Shown here in pieces: positions 1 through 5,093 of a stretch of 5,392 nt of DNA. The notes under the pieces were generated by a model. The model did not search any database. It saw only the letters and a program-made list of their open reading frames with translations, and was not told where the DNA came from. The DNA is from an uncultured Lachnospiraceae bacterium (GTDB taxonomy: Bacteria > Bacillota > Clostridia > Lachnospirales > Lachnospiraceae): contig CAJOLO010000120.1 of assembly GCA_905235345.1 (NCBI GenBank), positions 1 through 5,392 of the forward strand, in the 5' to 3' direction. Every line of letters begins with the position of its first letter. Position 1 is the stretch's first letter. The translations under genes and the position numbers were made by a program.

Positions 1-220
1 CCAGATTACAAAAGCTATTTCACTTGGTGTATCTAAGATAAACGTTAATACAGAGTGCCAGTGGGCATTCCAGGAAGCTACAAGAGAATATATTGAGGCA
101 GGTAAGGATAAAGAAGGTAAGGGCTTTGATCCTCGTAAGCTTCTTGCTCCGGGTGCACAGGCTATCCGTGATAAAGTTAAGGAGAAGATGGAGCTTTTCG
201 GATCTGTAGGTAAAGCTTGA
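1..220 (+). CDS. fba: Class II fructose-1,6-bisphosphate aldolase, C-terminal 72 residues (5' end outside window)
   Basis: The reading frame begins at base 2 and ends at TGA 218-220; the start lies left of the window. The family is a zinc-dependent cytoplasmic enzyme of glycolysis and gluconeogenesis that interconverts fructose-1,6-bisphosphate with dihydroxyacetone phosphate and glyceraldehyde-3-phosphate. The visible part contains SLGVSKINVNTECQWAF (residues 7-23 of the fragment), which matches the family's G-x-x-K-x-N-x-x-T block whose Asn and neighbouring residues contact the DHAP phosphate. It then has the DPRKLLAPG turn and the typical FGSVGKA end. Codon choice (GGT, GCT, AAG, CTT, CGT) is more biased than in the genes to the right, as expected for a highly expressed glycolytic gene. 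A strong terminator follows 30 bp after the stop, so this is the end of its transcript. The zinc ligands and catalytic Asp are not in the window, so the assignment rests on the C-terminal motifs, which are distinctive. Confidence 0.93.
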   Translation, partial: QITKAISLGVSKINVNTECQWAFQEATREYIEAGKDKEGKGFDPRKLLAPGAQAIRDKVKEKMELFGSVGKA

Positions 221-242
221 GAATAAATAACTCTATATAATA

Positions 243-1568
243 CTATATGTAAAGCCCCGGATATGTGCTTATATCCGGGGCTTTTTCGGTAGAAGTGTTG
301 TTTGGAAAGTTTGAGGTTGCAGTTTTCTTGCAATCTATGTATAACACTACAAGATTGCAAGTACACATAATTAATTTAGCGATACATATTTGCCAGCTTT
401 TCAAAAGCGGTGATGGAGCGTTTGACTTTCTGACTTTCTCGGTAGGTATACAGTAGCTGATACGGAAGTGTCCTTCCACACCGAAGGTGTTACTGGGAAC
501 GAGTATCAGATCGAGCTCTTTAGCTTTGTTACAGAAAGCAACGGCATCTGCCTCAAGTGCTTTTGGGAACATATAGAAGGTCCCGCCAGGTTCAACGATT
601 TCGTATCCCAGTTTGGTGAGTTCTGTATAGAGAATGTTCTTATTGGTCTCATATACGGAAAGATCAGAGGTTTCGTATAGGCATTTTGATACTGCAAGCT
701 GAATTATGCTTGGTGGACAGTTGTGTCCTGTTCCTCTTGAAATCTGACCGAACATATCAACTAAAAGTGCTGAATCTTCACATGCGGGATTGACAGCTAT
801 ATATCCAATTCGTTCTCCGGGGAGAGATAGTGATTTGGAAAATGAATAGCATGTAAGTGTGTTTTTGTAATGTGCTGCAATAAATGGTGCATCTACACCA
901 CCGAATACAATCTCTCTGTATGGTTCATCGGATATGAGATATATAGGATGCCCGTATTCCTTTTCCTTTTCAGTAAGTATCGTGGCAAGCTTTTGAATGG
1001 TTTCTGATGAGTACACGATGCCCGAGGGGTTGTTAGGCGTATTGATAAGTACTGCCATTACCTTTTCGTTCAACATATCATTAAGTGCGTCAAAGTTAAT
1101 CTGGAAGGTACGGATATCGGCAGGTACAATCTTTAATTCTGCACCGGTTGCCTCTATATAAGGGTTGTATTCAGGAAAAAATGGAGCGAATGTAATAACC
1201 TGATCTCCCGGTACTGTTACTGCTCTTACAGCATGGGCGATGGCTCCTGCTGCACCGCTTACCATGAATATATCCTTCTTTTCATAGCGCATATCAAAGC
1301 GGTCATTCAGAGATTCGGCAACAGCTTCTCTTACGGAGTCAATTCCAAGTGTTGGAGAATATCCGTGAAGACTGACGGGTTCACTTTCCTGTAAAAGTCT
1401 TACCATCTCATCTGTAAATGATTGCGGTGGAGCCACAGACGGATTTCCGAGGCTATAATCAAATACATTATCATAACCGATTTCGGCTGCGCGTTCGCGA
1501 CCATACATAAATAATTCTCTTATGACAGATTTCTGCCCGCACATATCAATAAAGTGCTGATTTAACAT
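243..1568 (-). CDS. PLP-dependent aminotransferase (aspartate aminotransferase-like, class I/II) with a frameshifted C-terminus
   Basis: This is a fold-type I aminotransferase that should move an amino group between an amino acid and a 2-oxo acid in the cytoplasm; exact substrate unknown. Family landmarks are present: substrate-loop DYSLGNPS (37-44), SGAAGAI before the first PLP-phosphate helix (104-110), NTPNNPSG (176-183), SDEPY with the Asp that pairs with the pyridine nitrogen (D214) and Y217, SFSKSLSLPGERIGY with the Schiff-base lysine K245, and FRIS with the carboxylate-binding arginine R369. AGAAAGG lies 9-10 nt upstream of the ATG at 1568 and supports that start. After V379 (base 432) the frame is lost at an 8-bp tandem duplication. 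Removing one copy restores KRSITAFEKLANMYR and a stop at 376-378, giving 394 aa, the usual family length. As sequenced, 62 unrelated residues follow instead, giving 441 aa and ending at 243-245 inside the fba terminator region. Catalytic residues are intact, so activity may survive. The gene is divergent from the 112-aa gene at 1754. Confidence 0.9.
   Translation of the reverse strand: MLNQHFIDMCGQKSVIRELFMYGRERAAEIGYDNVFDYSLGNPSVAPPQSFTDEMVRLLQESEPVSLHGYSPTLGIDSVREAVAESLNDRFDMRYEKKDIFMVSGAAGAIAHAVRAVTVPGDQVITFAPFFPEYNPYIEATGAELKIVPADIRTFQINFDALNDMLNEKVMAVLINTPNNPSGIVYSSETIQKLATILTEKEKEYGHPIYLISDEPYREIVFGGVDAPFIAAHYKNTLTCYSFSKSLSLPGERIGYIAVNPACEDSALLVDMFGQISRGTGHNCPPSIIQLAVSKCLYETSDLSVYETNKNILYTELTKLGYEIVEPGGTFYMFPKALEADAVAFCNKAKELDLILVPSNTFGVEGHFRISYCIPTEKVRKSNAPSPLLKSWQICIAKLIMCTCNLVVLYIDCKKTATSNFPNNTSTEKAPDISTYPGLYI
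251..286 (+). terminator. Intrinsic terminator of fba
   Basis: A perfect 14-bp stem pairs 251-264 (AAAGCCCCGGATAT) with 271-284 around a 6-nt loop (265-270), followed by a T run at 282-286. The GC-rich centre and the U tract on the + strand make it a strong rho-independent terminator for the aldolase gene. On the - strand only three T residues follow the stem, so it would be a weaker stop for the convergent aminotransferase transcript. The frameshifted aminotransferase frame reads straight through it. Confidence 0.95.
327..361. repeat. Perfect 10-bp inverted repeat downstream of the aminotransferase's natural stop
   Basis: CTTGCAATCT (327-336) is the exact reverse complement of AGATTGCAAG (352-361), separated by 15 nt. 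It lies just beyond the natural stop codon of the aminotransferase (376-378). No T run follows it on either strand (the - strand continues AAAACTGC), so it is not a standard intrinsic terminator. Its arms contain CTTGCAAT, the same 8-base word as in the promoter repeats at 1663 and 1691. It might stabilise the mRNA end or bind a protein; neither can be shown from sequence. Confidence 0.6.
423..439. repeat. 8-bp tandem duplication causing the aminotransferase frameshift
   Basis: The + strand reads TGACTTTCTGACTTTCT: two adjacent copies of GACTTTCT (424-431 and 432-439), with one further matching base at 423. On the coding (-) strand this is AGAAAGTC twice. With one copy deleted, the coding sequence reads EKV-KRSITAFEKLANMYR-stop, a normal aminotransferase end. 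With both copies the frame shifts and the natural stop at 376-378 is missed. Both the repeat and the restored frame are seen directly; whether it is a real mutation or an assembly error cannot be told here. Confidence 0.9.
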
Positions 1569-1640
1569 AGTGTTTAATCCTTTCTCATCATTATTATGAT
1601 GTGTGATATTGTTAAAAAAAGGGATTACGCCTTTTCAATA

Positions 1641-1669
1641 ATCTTATCAAATTTCAAATGCACTTGCAA
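1641..1669 (-). promoter_or_regulatory. Predicted sigma-A promoter for the aminotransferase
   Basis: Read on the - strand, TTGCAA (1669-1664, 4 of 6 consensus) is followed by a 17-nt spacer and TAAGAT (1646-1641, 4 of 6). Transcription would start near 1634 and leave a leader of about 66 nt before the ATG at 1568. The -35 box lies in the left copy of the ACTTGCAATGA direct repeat. Boxes and spacing are visible; activity is inferred. Confidence 0.5.
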
Positions 1670-1700
1670 TGACAAAATGACTATTTAATACTTGCAATGA
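1662..1700. repeat. Pair of 11-bp direct repeats ACTTGCAATGA in the divergent promoter region
   Basis: Identical 11-mers occupy 1662-1672 and 1690-1700, a period of 28 bp, with a further partial copy TGCAAT at 1703-1708. The core TTGCAA is its own reverse complement, so each copy can serve as a -35 box in either direction; the left copy fits the - strand promoter and the right copy the + strand promoter. They may be only promoter boxes, or a repeated binding site for a regulator shared by the two divergent genes. Confidence 0.7.
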
Positions 1701-1720
1701 TATGCAATAATTGGTAGAAT
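1692..1720 (+). promoter_or_regulatory. Predicted sigma-A promoter for the DUF-coaX-dusB cluster
   Basis: TTGCAA (1692-1697) is followed by exactly 17 nt and TAGAAT (1715-1720, 5 of 6 consensus). The start would fall near 1727, giving a short leader of about 27 nt that contains the GAGGG ribosome binding site (1743-1747) of the gene at 1754. The -35 box lies in the right copy of the direct repeat. It is the best promoter in this divergent region and probably drives the whole + strand cluster, since no other good promoter is seen before dusB. Confidence 0.65.
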
Positions 1721-1753
1721 GAAAATATTATTCGGATAAGTTGAGGGCGATAT

Positions 1754-2092
1754 ATGGATGACAATAAAATGATTTTATGTGCATCTTCCAAATATGAAGA
1801 AAAATATTATCTCAATCCGGCATTTGATAAACTTCCGGATGCAATCAAAGATGAATTGAAAGCTATGTGTGTTCTTTTTACTGAGGATATCGGAGGAATT
1901 CTTACACTGGAATATGATGAGGACGGACATTTATCATTTGTGACAATGGCGGATGAAAATGATCTGCTTTATGATGAGATTGGATGTGCGCTAAAGATAA
2001 AGCAGTATCAGCAGACAAAACGTGAACTTATGGAAAGTCTTGAATTGTTTTACCGTGTCTTTATCAAGGGTGAGACGCTTGATGAAGAATGA
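1754..2092 (+). CDS. Small acidic protein of unknown function (possibly DUF6145 family)
   Basis: This 112-aa soluble protein has no signal peptide, membrane segment or cysteine cluster (only C9, C39 and C78). It opens with ILCASSKYEEKYYLNPAF (residues 7-24), continues through a central helix (KLPDAIKDELKAMCVLFTEDIGG) and a short strand pair (LTLEYDEDGHLSF), and ends in a charged helix (KIKQYQQTKRELMESLELFYRVF). It resembles from memory a small uncharacterised family common in Lachnospiraceae, which I believe is DUF6145; no function is known to me. The ATG at 1754 has GAGGG 6 nt upstream and lies about 27 nt from the predicted transcription start. It is the first gene of the cluster leading to coaX and dusB, so it is probably co-transcribed with CoA and tRNA-modification genes, but that does not define its role. 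The reading frame is secure; the family name is moderate confidence. Confidence 0.85.
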   Translation: MDDNKMILCASSKYEEKYYLNPAFDKLPDAIKDELKAMCVLFTEDIGGILTLEYDEDGHLSFVTMADENDLLYDEIGCALKIKQYQQTKRELMESLELFYRVFIKGETLDEE

Positions 2093-2157
2093 CGAACAGG
2101 AAGTTGTTATTACAGAATATATTTTTTGATAATATGAAACAGGATGCAGGAGATTGA
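2089..2157 (+). CDS. Possible 22-codon linker ORF between the small acidic gene and coaX
   Basis: An ATG at 2089-2091 overlaps the stop codon of the preceding gene in an ATGA arrangement. It opens a 22-codon frame (MTNRKLLLQNIFF at the start, ending DNMKQDAGD) that stops at 2155-2157, just after the coaX AGGAGA site (2148-2153) and 6 nt before the coaX ATG. It fills almost the whole gap. No strong ribosome binding site of its own is visible apart from the purine-rich GATGAAGA before the ATG. It could couple translation of the two genes or be chance; I do not recognise the peptide. Confidence 0.2.
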   Translation: MTNRKLLLQNIFFDNMKQDAGD

Positions 2158-2163
2158 ATACAT

Positions 2164-2931
2164 ATGTTATTAGCATTAGATGTAGGTAACACCAACATTA
2201 CAATAGGATTATTTGATGGGGATAATATAGAGGGTACATTCCGTATGACAACGAAAATCCCCAGAACCTCGGATGAATACGGAATCTTTTTTTATGACCT
2301 TCTTAACAGCAGAGGTATGACAAGAGATGTTGTAGATGCTGCAATCATGGCATCTGTTGTGCCGGATGTAAATCACCATATAATTAATGGATTGATTAAA
2401 TATTTTAACGTAAATCCAATATTGGTTGAGCCCGGGATTAAGACAGGAATCAAGATTGCAATACCCAATCCAAAGGAGATGGGAGCAGACAGAATCGTGG
2501 ATGCTGTAGCAGCATACGAGATATATGGAGGACCAGTGCTTGTAATTGATTACGGTACAGCTACCACCCATGATCTGGTGTTAGAGGATGCGACTTTGGT
2601 TGGCGGAGTTACTTCCCCGGGAATAAGGATTGCAGCCCATGCTCTGTGGCAGGATGCAGCTAAACTTCCTAAGATTGAGATTATGAAGCCTGACCATATT
2701 CTTGGAAAAGATACAATTTCTTCCATGCAGTCCGGGCTAATATACGGACATATAGGACAGACGGAATATATCATTCGTAAGGTGAAAGAGGAGGCCGGAA
2801 TTGATAATATGACCGTTGTCGCAACGGGAGGCCTTGGTAAGATCATATACGACGAGACGGACAGTATACACTATTACGATCCTAATCTGACGTTAAAAGG
2901 ACTTAATATTTTATACAATAAGCAGAAGTGA
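2164..2931 (+). CDS. coaX: Type III pantothenate kinase
   Basis: CoaX carries out the first committed step of coenzyme A synthesis in the cytoplasm, ATP-dependent phosphorylation of pantothenate to 4'-phosphopantothenate. The family belongs to the ASKHA fold, needs a monovalent cation and is not feedback-inhibited by CoA. The protein is 255 aa, the usual length. Visible motifs in order: the N-terminal phosphate loop DVGNTN (6-11), GADRI (107-111) with the catalytic-type aspartate D109, VIDYGTATT (127-135) with D129 at the cation site, GGVTSPGI (147-154), the AAKLPKIEI segment (165-173), and GKDTISSMQSGLIYG (181-195), then ATGGLG (220-225). Position 136 is His where many relatives have an aromatic residue; this does not touch a known key residue. 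AGGAGA (2148-2153) lies 10 nt before the ATG. The gene sits in a co-directional cluster between the 112-aa gene (71 nt gap) and dusB (83 nt gap), a pairing common in Firmicutes. Confidence 0.95.
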   Translation: MLLALDVGNTNITIGLFDGDNIEGTFRMTTKIPRTSDEYGIFFYDLLNSRGMTRDVVDAAIMASVVPDVNHHIINGLIKYFNVNPILVEPGIKTGIKIAIPNPKEMGADRIVDAVAAYEIYGGPVLVIDYGTATTHDLVLEDATLVGGVTSPGIRIAAHALWQDAAKLPKIEIMKPDHILGKDTISSMQSGLIYGHIGQTEYIIRKVKEEAGIDNMTVVATGGLGKIIYDETDSIHYYDPNLTLKGLNILYNKQK

Positions 2932-3014
2932 ATGAAGCGGTAATGAAACTTGGTTGTAAACTGTAACGGAAAGTCAACGTATAGTTATGACTTGTGAAAA
3001 ACAGTAGTATGTAG

Positions 3015-3992
3015 ATGGGTATAATAATGGGCAAGACGATGATAGATTTGACGGACAAATTAATATTGGCTCCTATGGCAGGTGTGACGGACCTGCCATT
3101 TCGATTGTTATGCAAAGAACAGGGATGTGATGTGTTATATACGGAGATGGTCAGCGCGAAGGCGATACTTTATAAGAACAGAAATACCGAACCGCTTATG
3201 AAGTATGAGGAGACGGAACATCCAATAGGACTTCAGCTTTTTGGTTCGGATCCGGAGATTATGGCAGAGATTGCAGGAAGAGTGCAGGAAAGAGGATATG
3301 ACTTTATTGATGTGAATATGGGATGCCCGGTTCCTAAGATTGTCAACAATGGCGAAGGATCAGCACTTATGAAGAAGCCTGAACTTGTGGGAAAGATTGT
3401 TGCTGCAATGACAAAGACCTGTGATGTTCCTGTGACGGTTAAAATACGAAAAGGATTTGACGAAGAACATATCAATGCAGTAGAGATTGCGAAGATCATA
3501 GAAGAAAATGGTGGTGCGGCCGTTGCAGTGCATGGAAGACTGAGAAGTGAATATTATTCCGGAAAGGCAGACTGGGATATCATAAAACAGGTGAAGGAGG
3601 CAGTTTCAATCCCTGTAATAGGAAATGGGGATCTGACAACACCGGAAGATGTTATTGCCATGAAAGAACAGACCGGGTGTGATGCATTTATGATAGGACG
3701 GGGAGCAAAGGGTAATCCTTTTATATTTTCTCAGATGAAGACTTATTTTGAAAAAGGCTATGTTCCTGACCGACCTCCGCTTTCCGATATGGTGGATGTA
3801 ATGCTCCGTCATGCCAGGATGATGGTCGCTTATAAAGGCGAGTTTTCAGGAATACATGAGATGAGAAAGCATGTGGCATGGTACACGGTGGGATTTCCGA
3901 ATTCGTCAAAATTAAGGGATCAGGTCAATCATGTAGAAAGCTATGAGGAGCTTGAGACGTTATTGCTTGGATGGAAAGATAAGATGAATTGA
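3015..3992 (+). CDS. dusB: tRNA-dihydrouridine synthase B-type
   Basis: The product is an FMN-dependent enzyme that reduces specific uridines in tRNA to dihydrouridine using NADPH. It is 325 aa, a normal Dus length, with an N-terminal TIM barrel and a C-terminal helical tRNA-binding domain. Motifs: APMAGVTDLPFR (19-30), EMVSAKAIL (44-52), QLFGSDPEIMAEIA (74-87), DVNMGCPVPKIV (99-110) with the proton-donating cysteine C104, VKIRKGF (142-148) with the FMN-contacting lysine K143, H173 in AVHGR, IGNGD (202-206), and GCDAFMIGRGAKGNP (221-235) for the FMN phosphate. The start is uncertain: ATGs at 3015, 3027 and 3039 are all in frame, none has a strong ribosome binding site, and the conserved part begins at DLTDKLILAPMAG, so the 3039 start (317 aa) is also plausible. 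The gene probably depends on the promoter at 1692-1720. It ends 28 bp from the convergent truA with no visible terminator hairpin between. Confidence 0.94.
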   Translation: MGIIMGKTMIDLTDKLILAPMAGVTDLPFRLLCKEQGCDVLYTEMVSAKAILYKNRNTEPLMKYEETEHPIGLQLFGSDPEIMAEIAGRVQERGYDFIDVNMGCPVPKIVNNGEGSALMKKPELVGKIVAAMTKTCDVPVTVKIRKGFDEEHINAVEIAKIIEENGGAAVAVHGRLRSEYYSGKADWDIIKQVKEAVSIPVIGNGDLTTPEDVIAMKEQTGCDAFMIGRGAKGNPFIFSQMKTYFEKGYVPDRPPLSDMVDVMLRHARMMVAYKGEFSGIHEMRKHVAWYTVGFPNSSKLRDQVNHVESYEELETLLLGWKDKMN

Positions 3993-4020
3993 AAGCAAAG
4001 GGATGGTTAGTGTGTGGATA

Positions 4021-4761
4021 TCAATAAAGTACCTTCATTAGAAATAAGCCTTTGGCAGGTGCCGTATGTCCTGCAAGTCCGCGGTCGAGCCCATTGATCA
4101 TTGCCGGAACATCATCAGGTGTATGGATGCCGAGACCTATTTCGATAAGTGTCCCCACGAGAATTCTTATCATATTATAGAGAAAGCCGTTTCCGTAAAA
4201 TGTTATTAATAACAGTTCGTCATTGGTATTTAGATCAAAGCTTATATCATAAATTGTTCTAATGGTGGATTTTTTCATACGTTTGTTACTACAGAAACTT
4301 TTAAAATCATGGGTGCCTGTCATATATGAGGCGCCCTTTTTCATTGCTTCTATATTGAGTTTGCCGGGTACATTGTGAGAAGTATCTCTGAGAAACGGAT
4401 TGCCGTAAGCAGAGAGGTCGATGCGGTATTGATAAACTTTTCCTGTTGCATTTAATCTTGCATGGAAACGTGGAGAACATTCTTCACACGAAAGGATTCG
4501 AATATCCTTTGGAAGATATCCGTTGATATCATCAAGGAATGAATCAGCCATATTGGAATTGCAGTGAAAATGAAATACCTGCCCGAGCGCATGTACTCCG
4601 GCATCTGTTCGCCCGGAGCCTGTGATTTCAATATTTTCATTAAGCATACGTGAAAGAGTATCTTCTATTCTGGCTTGTATAGTGTTGGCTGTGTTCCCTT
4701 GTTTTTGCCATCCGTTATAACGGGTTCCGTTGTAGGCTGTGATACATTTATATGAATACAT
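4021..4761 (-). CDS. truA: tRNA pseudouridine(38-40) synthase TruA
   Basis: TruA isomerises uridines 38, 39 and 40 in the anticodon stem-loop of many tRNAs to pseudouridine and needs no cofactor. The 246-aa length fits the family. Visible motifs are YNGTRYNGWQKQ (10-21), ITGSGRTDAGVHALGQ (46-61) with the catalytic aspartate D53, FHAR (99-102), KVYQYRI (108-114) with an aromatic residue in the active site, the GTHDFKSF block (149-156), NGFLYNMIRILVGTL (191-205) and the closing GHTAPAKGLFLMKV (231-244). AAGGAG (4774-4769 on the - strand) lies 7 nt before the ATG at 4761, and a good promoter lies upstream (4835-4807), so it is probably transcribed as a single gene. Many Clostridia carry more than one TruA homologue; the SNKRMKKSTIRTIY segment (158-171) reminds me of such a second copy, so this may be a paralogue rather than the main TruA, but the fold and catalytic residue are clear. 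Confidence 0.93.
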   Translation of the reverse strand: MYSYKCITAYNGTRYNGWQKQGNTANTIQARIEDTLSRMLNENIEITGSGRTDAGVHALGQVFHFHCNSNMADSFLDDINGYLPKDIRILSCEECSPRFHARLNATGKVYQYRIDLSAYGNPFLRDTSHNVPGKLNIEAMKKGASYMTGTHDFKSFCSNKRMKKSTIRTIYDISFDLNTNDELLLITFYGNGFLYNMIRILVGTLIEIGLGIHTPDDVPAMINGLDRGLAGHTAPAKGLFLMKVLY

Positions 4762-4806
4762 ATATTAGCTCCTTGTAATAATCAGTTATAATATCAATCA
4801 ATTATA

Positions 4807-4835
4807 ATTATAATGGGAACTTATTCTTAAGGCAA
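4807..4835 (-). promoter_or_regulatory. Predicted sigma-A promoter of truA
   Basis: On the - strand TTGCCT (4835-4830, 4 of 6 consensus) is followed by a 17-nt spacer and a perfect TATAAT (4812-4807). A second TATAAT overlaps just downstream (4806-4801 region). The start would be near 4800, giving a leader of about 39 nt with the AAGGAG site near its end. Confidence 0.65.
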
Positions 4836-4879
4836 TATTTTTATTCTTTTGACTTTTCTTTTTATAAACTTCTTTGATG

Positions 4880-4964
4880 TTTTATGCTTTTCGCGTTATG
4901 TCGGTTCGCACAAGCAAGGCAGCAACAATGCTCATACTCTCGCAATCATTAATTTAGCATAAAA
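4880..4964. repeat. 85-bp intergenic module: GC-richer core bordered by a perfect 9-bp inverted repeat
   Basis: TTTTATGCT (4880-4888) is the exact reverse complement of AGCATAAAA (4956-4964). Between them, 4891-4950 has 29 G/C in 60 bases (48%), while the 40 bases to the left have 8 and the 40 to the right have 5. No target-site duplication is seen beside the arms and no strong hairpin is evident inside the core. Short frames exist on both strands: a 17-codon frame on the - strand (MSIVAALLVRTDITRKA, 4935-4882) and a 22-codon frame on the + strand from 4884. Neither has a convincing ribosome binding site. The module could be a small miniature-transposon-like repeat, a structured RNA, or remnant sequence. 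I cannot choose between these without a genome search. Confidence 0.45.
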
Positions 4965-4999
4965 ATATAATAAAGTAATATAATGTGTAAAAATGTCAG

Positions 5000-5028
5000 T
5001 TGCTTTTTTAATGCAGGAAAAGTAATAT
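5000..5028 (+). promoter_or_regulatory. Weak candidate promoter for the gene at 5094
   Basis: TTGCTT (5000-5005) is followed by 17 nt and TAATAT (5023-5028, 4 of 6 consensus). The start would be near 5035 and the leader about 60 nt. In DNA this AT-rich such matches arise by chance, so the call rests mainly on correct spacing and position. Confidence 0.3.
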
Positions 5029-5093
5029 GTTTTGGCTTGTGCATATTTAAGAGGATTGGAAGCGGGACATGAAAAAATGTGTGGAATGGTGTT

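Larger units (their letters stand above)
4762..5093. other. Intergenic region of about 330 bp between divergent truA and the partial gene at 5094
   Basis: The region is AT-rich apart from the 85-bp module at 4880-4964. Its left end holds the truA ribosome binding site and promoter; its right end holds a weak candidate promoter for the rightward gene (5000-5028) and a purine-rich stretch at 5050-5067. A very short + strand frame at 5069-5125 (MKKCVEWCYGREEETSIC) overlaps the proposed start at 5094 in another frame. I see no tRNA, terminator hairpin or recognisable riboswitch here. Confidence 0.6.

Noticed and set aside
371..380. TTAATTTAGC shared with 4949-4958
   Set aside because: A 10-base AT-rich match with dissimilar surroundings and no functional parallel; probably chance.
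1614..1635. A-run, GG, short loop, CC, T-run that resembles a terminator or attenuator in the aminotransferase leader (- strand)
   Set aside because: The stem has only two G-C pairs and four A-T pairs, and the predicted transcription start falls inside it, so most transcripts would lack one arm.
2971..2993. AAGTCA ... TGACTT inverted repeat in the coaX-dusB gap
   Set aside because: Only six base pairs with an 11-nt loop and no T run; expected by chance.
3020..3025. Perfect TATAAT just before the dusB ATG at 3027
   Set aside because: No -35 box at proper spacing and no TGn extension; a start there would remove two of the three possible start codons.
2209..3115. Open frames on the - strand opposite coaX and at the coaX/dusB junction
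   Set aside because: They are antisense to clearly conserved genes, lack ribosome binding sites and show no domain-like sequence.
4829..4961. + strand frame of about 43 codons without ATG crossing the 85-bp module
   Set aside because: No ATG or ribosome binding site, and composition changes abruptly inside it; more likely a by-product of the module than a gene.
4880..4964. Signal recognition particle RNA or tRNA in the GC-richer intergenic core
   Set aside because: No SRP apical-loop motif, no cloverleaf, no T-loop sequence and no matching acceptor arms are present.
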